Assembly: GCA_949825045.1 (NCBI GenBank)
Contig: OX463818.1
Span: 32,318,906 to 32,382,905 of the forward strand
Length of the DNA: 64,000 nt
Origin: Argyresthia goedartella
Taxonomy: Eukaryota; Arthropoda; Insecta; Lepidoptera; Argyresthiidae
Reading direction: 5' to 3'
Under the pieces are notes generated by a model. It searched no databases. It was not told the origin of the DNA and saw only the letters and a program-made list of their open reading frames with translations. Positions 23,882 through 33,861 of this stretch are shown here, piece by piece. The position numbers and the translations under genes are program-made. Position 1 is the first letter of the stretch, and the number at the start of each line of letters is the position of its first letter.

Positions 23882-26800
23882 ATGGTCCGACATTATATAA
23901 GGAAAAAACAAAAAACCTACTCTGATTCTGTGCTGGAGCAAGCTGTAGAAGACGTTAGAAATGGTCTTATGACCTGTTCTGTAGCAGCTACAGTCCATGG
24001 GGTGCCCAGGACTACCATAAACACAAGACTCCTGTTAGACAGACAATACCAAAACAATACCGCTGGCCGACCAACAGTGTTTTCGGCAGCGACTGAGAAA
24101 AAAATGGCCGAAAACCTTCATATTATGGAAAAACATGGTTTCCCACTAACAAGAAAAGAAGCGAGGATTTTAATTGCAGAATATGTTCGAATAAACAAAA
24201 TTGAAACTCCTTTCAAAAATGACGTTCCAGGTAAGGACTGGTTTTTAGGATTCCAAAAACGAAATGGCATGTCGATCAAGAAACCCCAAAACGTTGAGAT
24301 GAAACGGCGAAAGGCTGTCGATCCATTTATAGTGCATGGGTACATAGATTTGCTCGAGAAAGTAGTAGAGGACTTAAATATAAAGGATAAACCACATCGA
24401 ATCTATAACCTTGACGAAACGTCTATCTGTAATGATCCAGTTAAAGGAAAAGTCATGGGGAAGAAAGGGTTTCGGTCGACCAGAACTACAAGTGGACCTG
24501 GGCGGAATAATACAACAGTCCTTCTAGCAAGCAATGCCTGTGGTGATAAAGTACCACCGCTGATTATTTTTCAAGGCATGTATCTTTGGTCGGAGTGGCT
24601 GTATCCAGACCAAAACGTAGAAACCGCTTATGCGGTAAGTAAGAAAGGTTGGATGGAGACATCGATCTTCGAACAATACATGAGAAAAACGTTTGTGCCT
24701 GCATTAGGGGATGAAAGACCTGTCCTTGTCATATTAGATGGTCACTCTACTCACGTGGATTTGAATGTCATAGAATATGCAGCATCACAAGACATCACAG
24801 TTCTCAAACTCCCACCACACTCATCTCATATTTTGCAACCGCTGGATTGTAGCACAATGAAGCCCCTGAAGGACAACTGGGAAGATGAAATCATCAAATG
24901 GCAGAGGCTTCATGTCGGAGCAAAACTACAAAAAAGCGAATTCGCGAAAATGTTAACAAAAATATGGAATGACATGGACGCCACCATTTTACAAAATGGG
25001 TTCAGGAAAGCCGGAGCATATCCAATAAATCGAGAAGCTATTCCAAAAGAAGAATACGATAGCTTGTTGTGGAAAAAATGGGTAGAATTCAAAAGACAGC
25101 AAGCGGAGCTGGTCCAAATGGCACCAGGGGACAGTGTCAAAACTGATTGTGAAGCTATAGAAAATACAGTTCCAAGTTTGTTAAGCTTGGCTATAAAAAA
25201 GATCAATGATCATCTACTTACTGAGATCAATAATAATTACATTATTGAAGAAAGCTATTCGAAGAACATCTTTCAAACAAGTCAAGGACAAAAGATGGAC
25301 GAAGAAATGCTGGAAGTACAGGACTTAAGTGAAGAAGTACGCAGTAGTTTGAAAGTAACCAGCAAAAGAGCACCAAAAATGCAACTAAAGCAAAAACAAC
25401 AAAAAAGTGAAGAATTTCAATATTTGCCAAATATAAAAAAAACAAAGAACGTTAAATCGGAAGAAGTAAAAAATTTCATGCTGGTTAATAAAGAAAAAAC
25501 ACAGACATTGAAGATGGACGAAGAAATGATGGAAATACGGGAATTAAGTGAAAAAGTAAGCAGTAGTGTGAAAGTAACCAGCAAAGTAGCACCAAAAATG
25601 CAACTAAAGCAGAAACAAGAAAAAAGTGAAGAATTTCAATATTTGCCAAATATAAAAGAAACAAAGAACGTTAAATCGGAAGAAATAAAAGATTTCATGG
25701 TGGTAAATAAAGAAAAAACACAGACATTGAAGATGGACGAAGAAATGATGGAAATACGGGAATTAAGTGAAGAAGTAAGCAGTGGTGTGGAAGTAACCAG
25801 CAAAGTATCACCAAAAATGCAACTAAAGCAGAAACAAGAAAAAAGTGAAGAATTTCAATATTTGCCAAATATAAAAGAAACAAAGAACGTTAAATCGGAA
25901 GAAATAAAAGATTTCATGGTGGTAAATAAAGAAAAAACACAGACATTGAAGATGGACGAAGAAATGATGGAAATACGGGAATTAAGTGAAGAAGTAAGCA
26001 GTGGTGTGGAAGTAACCAGCAAAGTATCACCAAAAATGCAACTAAAGCAGAAACAAGAAAAAAGTGAAGAATTTCAATATTTGCCAATTATAAAAGAAAC
26101 AAAGAACGTTAAATCGGAACAAACAAAAGATTTCATGGTGGTAAATAAAGAAAAAACACAGACATTGAAAACTTATAAAGGAAAAATAAACCAGAAATCT
26201 AACAAAATTAAACAGGATCTACTTCATCAAAATAATGAAAAAAAATTACGGAATACCTCTCAAGGTGTTGTCGTAAAAACACCGAGTGCATTTAAACTGA
26301 ACATACCCAAAAGAATGGATACAAGCAAACTGTCTACGAGTACAATAACAATTTTAGACACAAGAACGATTGCGATTCCGGAAACAGCTCCTGACGACCA
26401 CGTTTCATTCGAAACACTTCTGCTAAAGAAAATAGCAAGAAATGATCCTAATGTTAACCGAAAAAAGCGTGTTACTAATAGTAATAACAAAGCTGAAGTA
26501 TTGACGTACAAACATGTCATGGAACAAATGAAAAAAGAAAAAGAAGAAAAAGACATAATTATACAAAATAAATTAAAAAGAAAAATGGCAATGGAACAAA
26601 AGAAACAAGAAAAGACACAAAAAAAGAGACAAAAGACAGTTAAAAAAAAAAAACAGCCGAAGAAAACCCTCCAAAAAATAAAGCAAAAACACAAAATAGA
26701 CGTCGATAGTGATAGCACAGGATCCTATCAATCACGGGACTCGAGCGATTCTGAAGATGTAAATAGTTTTTTCGAAAGCATTTTACAAAATCAGCTGGAT

Positions 26801-27235
26801 GCAGACGAGCAGATGGATGTGTGTGACGATGTTAATGACGATGTTAAAACCATCACAGAAAAAAAAAAGCAACCGTCCAAAGAAAGAATTCCACTCATTT
26901 CAAATGCGCCGAAAGCTGGTTCTTCCAAACAAGAGTCAATTTCTTCTCAAGAGCTTATTTCTTATCCAGAAAAAGGAAAATTCATCTTAGGAAAATTTAG
27001 TTCATCTAAAGGAAAAAAAACTTATAAGTATGTTTGCCAAATTGATGAACTGTATAACGAACAACTGGTAGTTTTAGGTTTTAAGTCGAAAGACAAACAA
27101 AAACACATCTTTCGGGCTGTTGAGGGTGATTGTTCTATTATAGATACTGCAGACATAGTTACTTATCTTCCTGACCCCCTCATTCAGGGCAATAATTACA
27201 TTTTCCCTTGTAAAGTTGAAGTATTCGAGCTATAA
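23882..27235 (+). CDS. pogo transposase with tandem-repeat C-terminal extension (1117 aa)
   Basis: The N-terminal psq/CENP-B-type DNA-binding half starts MVRHYIRKKQKTYSD and includes VHGVPRTTINTRL and a second helix-turn-helix with GKDWFLGFQKRNG. The DDE_1 catalytic core has YNLDETSIC, VLVILDGHSTH and HSSHILQPLDCS, supplying the three acidic residues, with GRNNTTVLLASNACG between. From residue 471 there are four 73-residue repeats (each starting KMDEEM), then a Lys-rich region with coiled-coil character and an acidic Ser-rich segment (DSDSTGSYQSRDSSDSED). The repeats and tail make it about twice the length of ordinary pogo transposases. The start follows an acceptor-like cttacttatttatgtctcgttctag, so an upstream noncoding exon is possible. 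Poly(A) signal at 27464. It looks intact and would cut and paste the element in the nucleus. Confidence 0.93.
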   Translation: MVRHYIRKKQKTYSDSVLEQAVEDVRNGLMTCSVAATVHGVPRTTINTRLLLDRQYQNNTAGRPTVFSAATEKKMAENLHIMEKHGFPLTRKEARILIAEYVRINKIETPFKNDVPGKDWFLGFQKRNGMSIKKPQNVEMKRRKAVDPFIVHGYIDLLEKVVEDLNIKDKPHRIYNLDETSICNDPVKGKVMGKKGFRSTRTTSGPGRNNTTVLLASNACGDKVPPLIIFQGMYLWSEWLYPDQNVETAYAVSKKGWMETSIFEQYMRKTFVPALGDERPVLVILDGHSTHVDLNVIEYAASQDITVLKLPPHSSHILQPLDCSTMKPLKDNWEDEIIKWQRLHVGAKLQKSEFAKMLTKIWNDMDATILQNGFRKAGAYPINREAIPKEEYDSLLWKKWVEFKRQQAELVQMAPGDSVKTDCEAIENTVPSLLSLAIKKINDHLLTEINNNYIIEESYSKNIFQTSQGQKMDEEMLEVQDLSEEVRSSLKVTSKRAPKMQLKQKQQKSEEFQYLPNIKKTKNVKSEEVKNFMLVNKEKTQTLKMDEEMMEIRELSEKVSSSVKVTSKVAPKMQLKQKQEKSEEFQYLPNIKETKNVKSEEIKDFMVVNKEKTQTLKMDEEMMEIRELSEEVSSGVEVTSKVSPKMQLKQKQEKSEEFQYLPNIKETKNVKSEEIKDFMVVNKEKTQTLKMDEEMMEIRELSEEVSSGVEVTSKVSPKMQLKQKQEKSEEFQYLPIIKETKNVKSEQTKDFMVVNKEKTQTLKTYKGKINQKSNKIKQDLLHQNNEKKLRNTSQGVVVKTPSAFKLNIPKRMDTSKLSTSTITILDTRTIAIPETAPDDHVSFETLLLKKIARNDPNVNRKKRVTNSNNKAEVLTYKHVMEQMKKEKEEKDIIIQNKLKRKMAMEQKKQEKTQKKRQKTVKKKKQPKKTLQKIKQKHKIDVDSDSTGSYQSRDSSDSEDVNSFFESILQNQLDADEQMDVCDDVNDDVKTITEKKKQPSKERIPLISNAPKAGSSKQESISSQELISYPEKGKFILGKFSSSKGKKTYKYVCQIDELYNEQLVVLGFKSKDKQKHIFRAVEGDCSIIDTADIVTYLPDPLIQGNNYIFPCKVEVFEL
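25292..26167 (+). repeat. Four in-frame 219-bp (73-aa) tandem repeats in the pogo transposase
   Basis: aagatggacg starts units at 25292, 25511, 25730 and 25949, exactly 219 bp apart. Units share KMDEEM, KMQLKQKQ, EEFQYLP and VNKEKTQTLK. The later units differ from each other by very few bases, so the expansion is recent and under frame-keeping constraint or simply young. Confidence 0.95.
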
Positions 27236-28153
27236 TGTAAATGTAATTATAGTCCTGAATGAGGAGGTCAGGAAGATTACTAACCTACCCAAATTGAGAA
27301 GAAGTTCAAAACCTATGAAAAACCAGAACAAAATACCCAACGACCCCAAAGGACCAAACTCTTTTTTTTCTATTTTTTCATAGGATTTGAAATTTCTCTT
27401 GATGTGGGTAGGTCGAACAACGCGGGCCGTGCGCTTTGGACAGACGACGACGGTTGTGTTTTAAATAAATAATTAGTTTGTAAGAAATACAATAAACATA
27501 TTTCATTCATATTTCATTCTTTCATTTCATTACATAAGTATGTAAGTACTCTGTTCTCTTGAAGAGAAGACTTTAAATAAAATAAAATGTACGTGTAAAA
27601 TTTATTAATATTTCATCATTATCGTCGCAAAACATACAGGCTTACAAAAAAAATATCATTATGGGCCAAGTACAAAATAAATAAAGTGTTTTTTCTGTTA
27701 ATCGACTACAATGTATCCCATCACTAGCATAAATGGGAAAAGGTGGGGTCTTGACGGAATAGCCCCTCCAATATTTTTTTTAATATATAAAGTGTTTTTT
27801 TCCTTAATCATACCATCCTACGTGGTTTTTAAGTGTAAATTTGCATGCCTTAGGTCTTGATATTGTCTTGTTTTTAATTTTAGCATCACACCCCACTAGA
27901 TGTCGGAGCAATAGTCAGTTGACGGAATAGCCCCATGGGGGGCAATTCCGTCAATTTCCAGTTTTTTTGACAAATTGTCATTTTTGATAATTTAAACAAG
28001 CGTTTAATGCAATGAGAGTATGGTGCAAACAATTGCAGATAAAGACTTAATAATAAGAATTTGTTAAAACTCCCGTAAGTTTGTGATTGAAGAGAATGAC
28101 AAGGTGCAAACTTTTGTCTTAACTTTTTTTGACGGAATAGCCCCGCCGCACCT
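27236..28153. other. pogo 3' noncoding region
   Basis: It begins with an inverted copy of the end of the transposase gene (arms about 27164-27201 and 27241-27279), then the poly(A) signal (27464). It contains two internal copies of the terminal motif tgacggaatagcccc (27753 and 27920), the second followed at once by its inverted copy (27919-27954). No gene is present. Confidence 0.85.
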
Positions 28154-30475
28154 TATAACATTGTATGTTGTGAAGACCCGAGCCGCAATCGCATGGTGTC
28201 TTATCGCGGTCCTGACTGTGTTCAAAAGTTTGTGCAATCAATTTACAAGGATGTAAAAGATTTACATGCACAGTTAAAAAATATCACTCCAATGACATTT
28301 AATGATGATGATAAGATAAAATTCGATAATGCAACTCATTGTCACATATGCGGGCATTTACTATTTTCAGATAAAGTGAGAGACCATTCCCATATTTCAG
28401 GCAAATTTCGCGGAGCATCACACGCATATTGCAATTTGCAGTATAAGTCACCTAAATTCTTACCAGTATTTTTCCATAACTTATCAGGTTATGATTGCCA
28501 TTTATTTATAAAGGATTTAGGCAAAGCACCAGGAGCTATAAAAATTATTCCGAAAACCAAAGAAAATTACATCTGCTTCACAAAATTCATACCAGTGGAT
28601 AATGGAGATATTTTTCAACTTCGTTTTGTGGATTCATACAAGTTTTTGAACGCTAGTTTGGATAAACTCGCGAAAACACTGAAAAAAGAAAATTTCGCCC
28701 ACTTAAAAAGTTACTTTCCCGATGAGAACAAATTTTTGTTACTAACTCGTAAAGGAATATATCCTTATGAGTATATGCGCGGATGGGACCAATACCGAGA
28801 AAAAAATCTTCCTGCTAAACACCACTTTTATAGTTCACTTACTGATGAGTGCATTTCTGACGAAGATTATGAACACGCAAAATCAGTTTGGGCTGAATTT
28901 AATATAAAAAATTTGGGTCAGTACACGGATTTATATCTGAAAACTGATGTTTTGCTCTTAACTGATATATTCGAAAGTTTTAGGAAAACTTGTCAAAATC
29001 ACTATTATTTGGATCCGGCGTTTTACGTCACCACACCAAGCTTATCGTTCGATGCAATGCTTTTGAAAACCGGTATAGAACTCGAGCTAATCCACGACTT
29101 TGAAATAATAAGAATGATTCAAAGCGGCATAAGGGGTGGCGTATGTTTGTGCTCGCATAGGCAAGCTAAAGCTAATAACCCCCTTATACCTGACTTTGAT
29201 GAGTCAAAACCAAATTCACATGTTGTTTACATTGATTGTAACAACCTATATGGTTACAGTATGTGCCAAAGTTTACCGCAGTCAGATTTCAGATTTTTAA
29301 ATCAGAATGAAATTCAAAACTTGGATATCGTAAATATCTCTGACAATGCTGCACACGGATATATTTTAGAGGTTGACATGACTTATCCAAGACATTTACA
29401 TGACAAACATAATGATCTTCCCTTTTGCCCAGAAAAATGTATACCACCAGGCGGAAAAACCTCAAAGCTTGTGCCTAATTTATATGACAAATATCATTAC
29501 GTTATCCACTATATACATCTTAAAACATGCATAAAACATGGATTGATTTTGAAAAAAATTCATCGTGCAATTATTTTCAAACAAAGTGCATACCTTAAAC
29601 AGTACATTGATTTGAATACATCGCTGCGAAAAAAAGCCGAATCTACATTTGAACAAGATTTTTTCAAACTTCTTAATAACAGCATATTCGGCAAAACTCT
29701 TGAAAACGAAGAAAAAAGAGTACAGGTACAACTTGTTAATACTTGGTGTGATACTCAAAACAAAACAAAAAAAAGAAATTCTGCAGATAAATTCATAGCT
29801 AGTTCAAGATTCCACAGCTGTACCATTTTTGATGAAAATTTGGTGGCAATACAGTTAAAACCAGCCCGCATTACTCTGAATAAACCTACCTATATTGGAT
29901 TCACGGTTTTAGAACTGTCAAAAAGCCATATGTATGATTTTCATTATTCAGTGTTTGAGCCCTTCTACGAAAACCGCTTAAGAATGTGTTACACAGACAC
30001 TGACAGCTTCATTTATCACATTGAAACTGCAAACTTTTACAATGACCTTAAAAAACAATTCTTAAAATACTTTGACACCAGTAATCTCCCCGTCGCAAAT
30101 ATTCATAACTTGCCTCTTATAAACAAAAAAGTACCCGGTTTGTTTAAAGATGAAATGGGGGGAAAAAATATAGAAGAGTTTGTTGGCCTTCGCTCAAAGC
30201 TTTATTGCGTCAAAACCACTGAAAAAACCATCAAAAGAGCAAAAGGAATCAGAGCTTGTGTTGTTCGCGAATTTGATGTTTCCAGTTATAGAGACACCCT
30301 GTTAACAGGCACTATAGTGCAAAAAAAAAATACACTTTTCAAATCAATCAAACACAACGTCTTCACAACAACGGTGAATAAAATAGCATTGTCAAACAAC
30401 GACGACAAACGCTTAATCTCAAAAGATAAAGTAACTACGAGGGCTTGGGGACATACATCAATACTTGGCATTTAG

Positions 30476-31397
30476 AGAAAGACTTACTGTATAAAGGTTT
30501 TATCATATAGTAATTAGGTGATGTAAGTACCAAAACAGAATGCTTGAGGTTTTTTACACTATGCCTCAGATAAGTACCCATTTCATATGCGTATATGTAT
30601 ACCATTACCATACAAAAATGATATGATAACCTAAACTCGTTTTATTTGTAGGCACCTAAAGCTGACGCGGGGGCATACCTAGTGTTATAGGCTATTGTTT
30701 TATATCTACCTAAGTAAACTAAGATTGTAATATTATGTATAAGATGTAACTAGGTACAACTGTATGTACTTTATGTAACAATGTACAAGATAATATGCTT
30801 AATAAATGACGGTTTGCGAATTTAATATTAAACTTTGTTCGTTTTATTTCATTATCAATATACTCTGCCCTACAATATTTAATTTAATTCCAAATTAATA
30901 CAAAGCCTCAAAAATTAAGACCTAAACTCATTTCTATAAATCAAAGTACACAAAAACTCGCAGCGGGATTCGAACCCACAAGCAGAATGTGAAGTCTGCT
31001 AATGCAATAGTATTACAATAGAAATGATGTAAAGCCTTGCTTGGTGTGGGGGCGTTAGCATAGCAACACTTAGTATACCTAGTATACCCAAGAAATTAGT
31101 TCCATAGTTTCCCGCAATATAGCAAAGTATTTTATTTTTCTAGACAGGATTTACCTACCTACACCGTATTCGTTTGATCCATGCAGTGCACCCAACGCAT
31201 GCACATGTCGAAACAAGTCGAATACAAGTCTGGCCGGGCCCGGGGTGGGAGCAGGCGCGCGGTGTAGACGTCAGCAAAAATACTTACATGTTATAACTAG
31301 GTAGGTAGGTAGGTAGGCTGGTGCATTCATTGCTTTGCTTGCATACATTATGAGCTACGCACCGTTCCAAACACCTCGCTTCATTCGCAGTATCAAT
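30476..31397. other. Region between PolB and spliced gene 2
   Basis: It has the PolB poly(A) signal AATAAA at 30801-30806, a minus-strand SINE-like piece with a B-box (ggattcgaaccc, about 30961-30975), a GC-rich stretch near 31220-31260 and a ggtaggtaggtaggtagg microsatellite near 31300. The sequence cattcgcagtatc just before 31398 resembles an arthropod initiator. No gene is visible. Confidence 0.5.
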
Positions 31398-31869
31398 ATG
31401 TCGCAGTCACAATCGGTAAGTTGATACCTACATTGTTTCTACTTGAACATAAATTTTAATCTATTTTATTTTATTTTGGTACTTAGCACTATCTTCTTTG
31501 TTACAGATTTTGAGCCCCGACCTTATACATATCCCTTTCGACTTGGCGCAGAATATATTCGAAAGCGACATAGAAGTAGAAGACACTCGTCCTCCGCCTC
31601 CGAAGAGAATGAGGAATACTGCAGCAACAAAACGAAGCTCAAGCGAAAATCGGAAAACTCGCAATTCTTCCTACGTGTACAACAAAATCAGTGGAAAAGG
31701 ACATCATTTGGTGAAGATCGCAGTGTTCGACCTTAGTGAAGAAAATAATCAAAGTGTTGTGTTAAGTGCTCAATACGTGTGCCGTGATATTATAGATGAG
31801 GTTATGGACATGGTTGAGAACATTATCCGAATAATTTCGAAAAAGGTATGCGAAAATGTTGCACTGTAA
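31398..31869 (+). CDS. Unrecognised spliced Polinton gene 2 (two exons, 126 aa)
   Basis: The proposed exons are 31398-31415 (ATG, MSQSQS, donor GTAAGT) and 31507-31869 (acceptor ttgttacag). Phase is zero at the junction and the total is 127 codons with the stop. The protein has an acidic segment (ESDIEVEDT), a proline run (RPPPPKRMR) with basic residues, a Ser/Arg-rich linker and a folded-looking C-terminal part (GHHLVKIAVFDLSEENN, VCRDIIDEVMDMVENIIRII). A poly(A) signal lies at 32011. No family is recognised. It is convergent with the capsid gene block. A short nuclear or DNA-binding accessory protein is possible but unproven. Confidence 0.65.
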
Positions 31870-32010
31870 TATTTATTTTGTGTTTTGTTTATCATGTTTT
31901 AATTATATTCTATACTTGTAATGCTTCATTTAACTACTTATGTTGTAATTTTTGAATACTTAAATACACCAAAGACATCATGATGCTTGTATTGGAGTAG
32001 GTATTTGCCT

Positions 32011-32123
32011 AATAAAAGTTTGAAATTCTCATTTCGTTTATTGAGTTTCCCCTACAGGTAGGTAGGTAGGTACCTTATATGATAAAATAAAAAATGTGTT
32101 TTTCTATTATTACATATTTTATT
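32011..32123. terminator. Convergent poly(A) signals between the two Polinton gene blocks
   Basis: AATAAA at 32011-32016 serves the + strand spliced gene 2, and TTTATT at 32118-32123 (AATAAA on the minus strand) serves the capsid block. They are about 100 bp apart and mark the meeting point of the rightward and leftward transcription units. Confidence 0.7.
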
Positions 32124-32152
32124 GCGCTACGGAACTAATATCTTATGGAAAT

Positions 32153-32650
32153 TTACAAAGAAAAAAACATCGTGTTATTATCACAGTACCACTCCTTAAT
32201 ACATAACACATTTTTTAATGCACAAAATTTTTTATGATCAAAACAGTTAATTTTTTTATTCTTACCATATTTTTCACATAAATTCGCAAGATTTGGGCTG
32301 CCCTTGTCTCCAATATCAATAATTTTACAACAATGTGGTGACATCTCATTTACCCATTTAACTTTCTCACGGCCTTTTACAATAACATGTTTGTCCTCCA
32401 AAATAGGTTTTACAATTCTTTTAAACTCTCTATAATCTATGAATCCTTCTCCCCAAAAAATCCCTCTTTTCCTTTCCAACCACCTAACTTGCTTTTTTTC
32501 CTCTACGTTTAATTTTGAAAACGGGAAGGGTGGTTTTACTAAATAGACTTGGGTGAATTCTGAGGTAGCAATTGCAAACTCTTTAACTATAAACCTATTC
32601 TGATAGTTGCAGAAACCTTGCAAGTCCACAAATACGTACTCTTCACTCAT
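32153..32650 (-). CDS. 165-aa Polinton protein downstream of the major capsid gene
   Basis: It starts MSEEYVFVDLQGF. The ATG overlaps the major capsid stop in a 4-nt ATGA. Visible features are VDLQGF near the N-terminus, a central WLERKRGIFWGEGFIDY block, HVIVKGREKVKWV, and a C-terminal HKKFCALKNVLCIKEWY. The placement of VDxQ at the start and H..(x)CALKNV at the end recalls a DEDDh exonuclease fold in which the key Glu has become Gln, but this is inference. Similar proteins are, to my memory, widespread in arthropod genomes as uncharacterised Polinton neighbours. Function unknown. Confidence 0.8.
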   Translation of the reverse strand: MSEEYVFVDLQGFCNYQNRFIVKEFAIATSEFTQVYLVKPPFPFSKLNVEEKKQVRWLERKRGIFWGEGFIDYREFKRIVKPILEDKHVIVKGREKVKWVNEMSPHCCKIIDIGDKGSPNLANLCEKYGKNKKINCFDHKKFCALKNVLCIKEWYCDNNTMFFSL

Positions 32651-33861
32651 GATATTTTTTTTACTATGTTGGATAATGGTTTATATTCTATAATACAGTC
32701 GTTCAAAATGAGACAGTATGCTGATGTTTGATCAGCTATTTCCAAATCACACTCTATTTCAAGTCGTACATCAACAGGGCCTGTTTTCAAGTTTTCGTTT
32801 TGCCGACAGCAATCTATCACAAATAACGGAGCTTTTTCTTTAAACTCTTTTAAACCCAACAAAGGTTCACAACGACGTCCATAGTAAGACTGTTGAAATC
32901 TAGCGTACTGTTCATATATTAATAAGTACTTATCTTCCGCAAACTTAACATTCAGACTTTCGTATGGAAAGTATGTTGAATTTAAAAATACTTTTACATC
33001 GCGTAAATGGCAGTGGTCAAATTGCGACATATCTTTAGTTGCTTTGTTTTTTCGATCAGTTTGCAGGCCTATAATTATAAATCTTGGTTTTTCCGTTTGC
33101 GAGGATGTTTTGATCGACCAAGTATGTTTCGTACTTCTCGGCAAAAGGGGGTATTCATAAAGATCCCAATTTCTAAATGCTAAGCTAATTGCTTTATCTT
33201 TTTCTAAATATCTCAACAAGTTTATTCTCTCACGATCAGATACTTTTACATGTGGTACTCTCCAAACAATTTTGTTGATCGTAAGGTCATCTAAAACTTC
33301 ATTAGTGTCTAATTTTATCGCATTTAGATTCGTGTTACTACGTAAAAGTATCAATTCGTGTTTACAGTTCATTATTATTCTGTTATAATCTTCAGCAAAG
33401 CCGAGAATTTTGTTCAGGGGTATACATGCAGAAAAATTACCTGTAATATGTTTTATTCCATCCTTGTCCCACCCCCACAACCTAGACATTTTTGATTCAT
33501 TTTCATTCATAGAGAGAAAAGATTTCATAGTCGTGGTGATACCAGCATTTTTAATTTTATCAATTTCTACTCCGTTCAGCTCATATCTAATTTCTTGAAA
33601 AAGAAAAAGTAGCGAGTTATTCACAAACTCGATACTATCAACTTTTTCTTTTTTATCGCCAATTGGGTGGTAAGCCGTAACTGAACCTTCTATGTATAAT
33701 GTGCTTGCTGATGGTAGAACATATAAGTCTTGTTGATTAATAGGTATGCGAATTTCATCATTTTTATTACAACTATTAACGTAAGGCTTATAAGAATGAA
33801 TTTGATAGCTTTCAATACTATTATCGAAGGTAAGAGAGCCTGCGATATTTAAAATATTCAT
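32647..33861 (-). CDS. Major capsid protein (double jelly-roll, hexon-like)
   Basis: At 404 residues starting MNILNIAGSLTFDN, it shows Polinton/adintovirus major capsid hallmarks: an N-terminal strand region (EIRIPINQQDLYVLPSAS), LFLFQEIRYELNGVEID, KHTWSIKTSSQTEKPRFIII and FLNSTYFPYESLNVKF, the latter conserved in arthropod Polinton capsids. It would form the trimeric hexon of an icosahedral particle. The start overlaps the 49-aa ORF by ATGA, and the stop overlaps the 165-aa gene in the same way. The frame is fully open. It lies in the canonical block with penton, PLA2 protein and protease. Confidence 0.88.
   Translation of the reverse strand: MNILNIAGSLTFDNSIESYQIHSYKPYVNSCNKNDEIRIPINQQDLYVLPSASTLYIEGSVTAYHPIGDKKEKVDSIEFVNNSLLFLFQEIRYELNGVEIDKIKNAGITTTMKSFLSMNENESKMSRLWGWDKDGIKHITGNFSACIPLNKILGFAEDYNRIIMNCKHELILLRSNTNLNAIKLDTNEVLDDLTINKIVWRVPHVKVSDRERINLLRYLEKDKAISLAFRNWDLYEYPLLPRSTKHTWSIKTSSQTEKPRFIIIGLQTDRKNKATKDMSQFDHCHLRDVKVFLNSTYFPYESLNVKFAEDKYLLIYEQYARFQQSYYGRRCEPLLGLKEFKEKAPLFVIDCCRQNENLKTGPVDVRLEIECDLEIADQTSAYCLILNDCIIEYKPLSNIVKKIS

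Larger units (their letters stand above)
22317..28153 (+). mobile_element. pogo-type (Tc1/mariner superfamily) DNA transposon inside PolB
   Basis: A 5837-bp element with 24-bp perfect inverted ends (aggtgcggcggggctat... and its complement) flanked by the target duplication TA (22315-22316 and 28154-28155). Removing the element and one TA restores an open PolB frame at this point. It carries one transposase gene with a DDE_1-type catalytic domain, long noncoding ends with repeated copies of the end motif, and a 120-bp minisatellite upstream of the gene. Perfect ends and an intact gene indicate a recent and possibly active copy. Confidence 0.95.
21139..30475 (+). pseudogene. Protein-primed family B DNA polymerase of Polinton 1, split by a pogo transposon
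   Basis: The two open parts are 21139-22316 (392 codons, ATG giving MPFCVSCS) and 28154-30475 (773 codons). They are in phase across the pogo insert and would total about 1165 residues, the usual Polinton PolB length. The N-terminus has a C2H2-like finger (CVSC...HLRSTAHK). Exonuclease motifs are VIYADFETLLE, FFHNLSGYDCHLF and YTDLYLKTDVLLLTD. Polymerase motifs are VYIDCNNLYGYSM (A), NNSIFGKT (B) and CYTDTDSFIYH (C). The enzyme would copy the linear element from protein-primed ends. Apart from the insertion no stop or frameshift is seen, so it was intact until pogo landed. Poly(A) signal at 30801. Confidence 0.95.

Noticed and set aside
26260..26718. 152-codon minus-strand ORF rich in F, L and S
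   Set aside because: It is the mirror of the Lys/Glu-rich transposase tail; reverse frames of such DNA are commonly open. The same applies to 36518-37156 opposite the Sola-type transposase.
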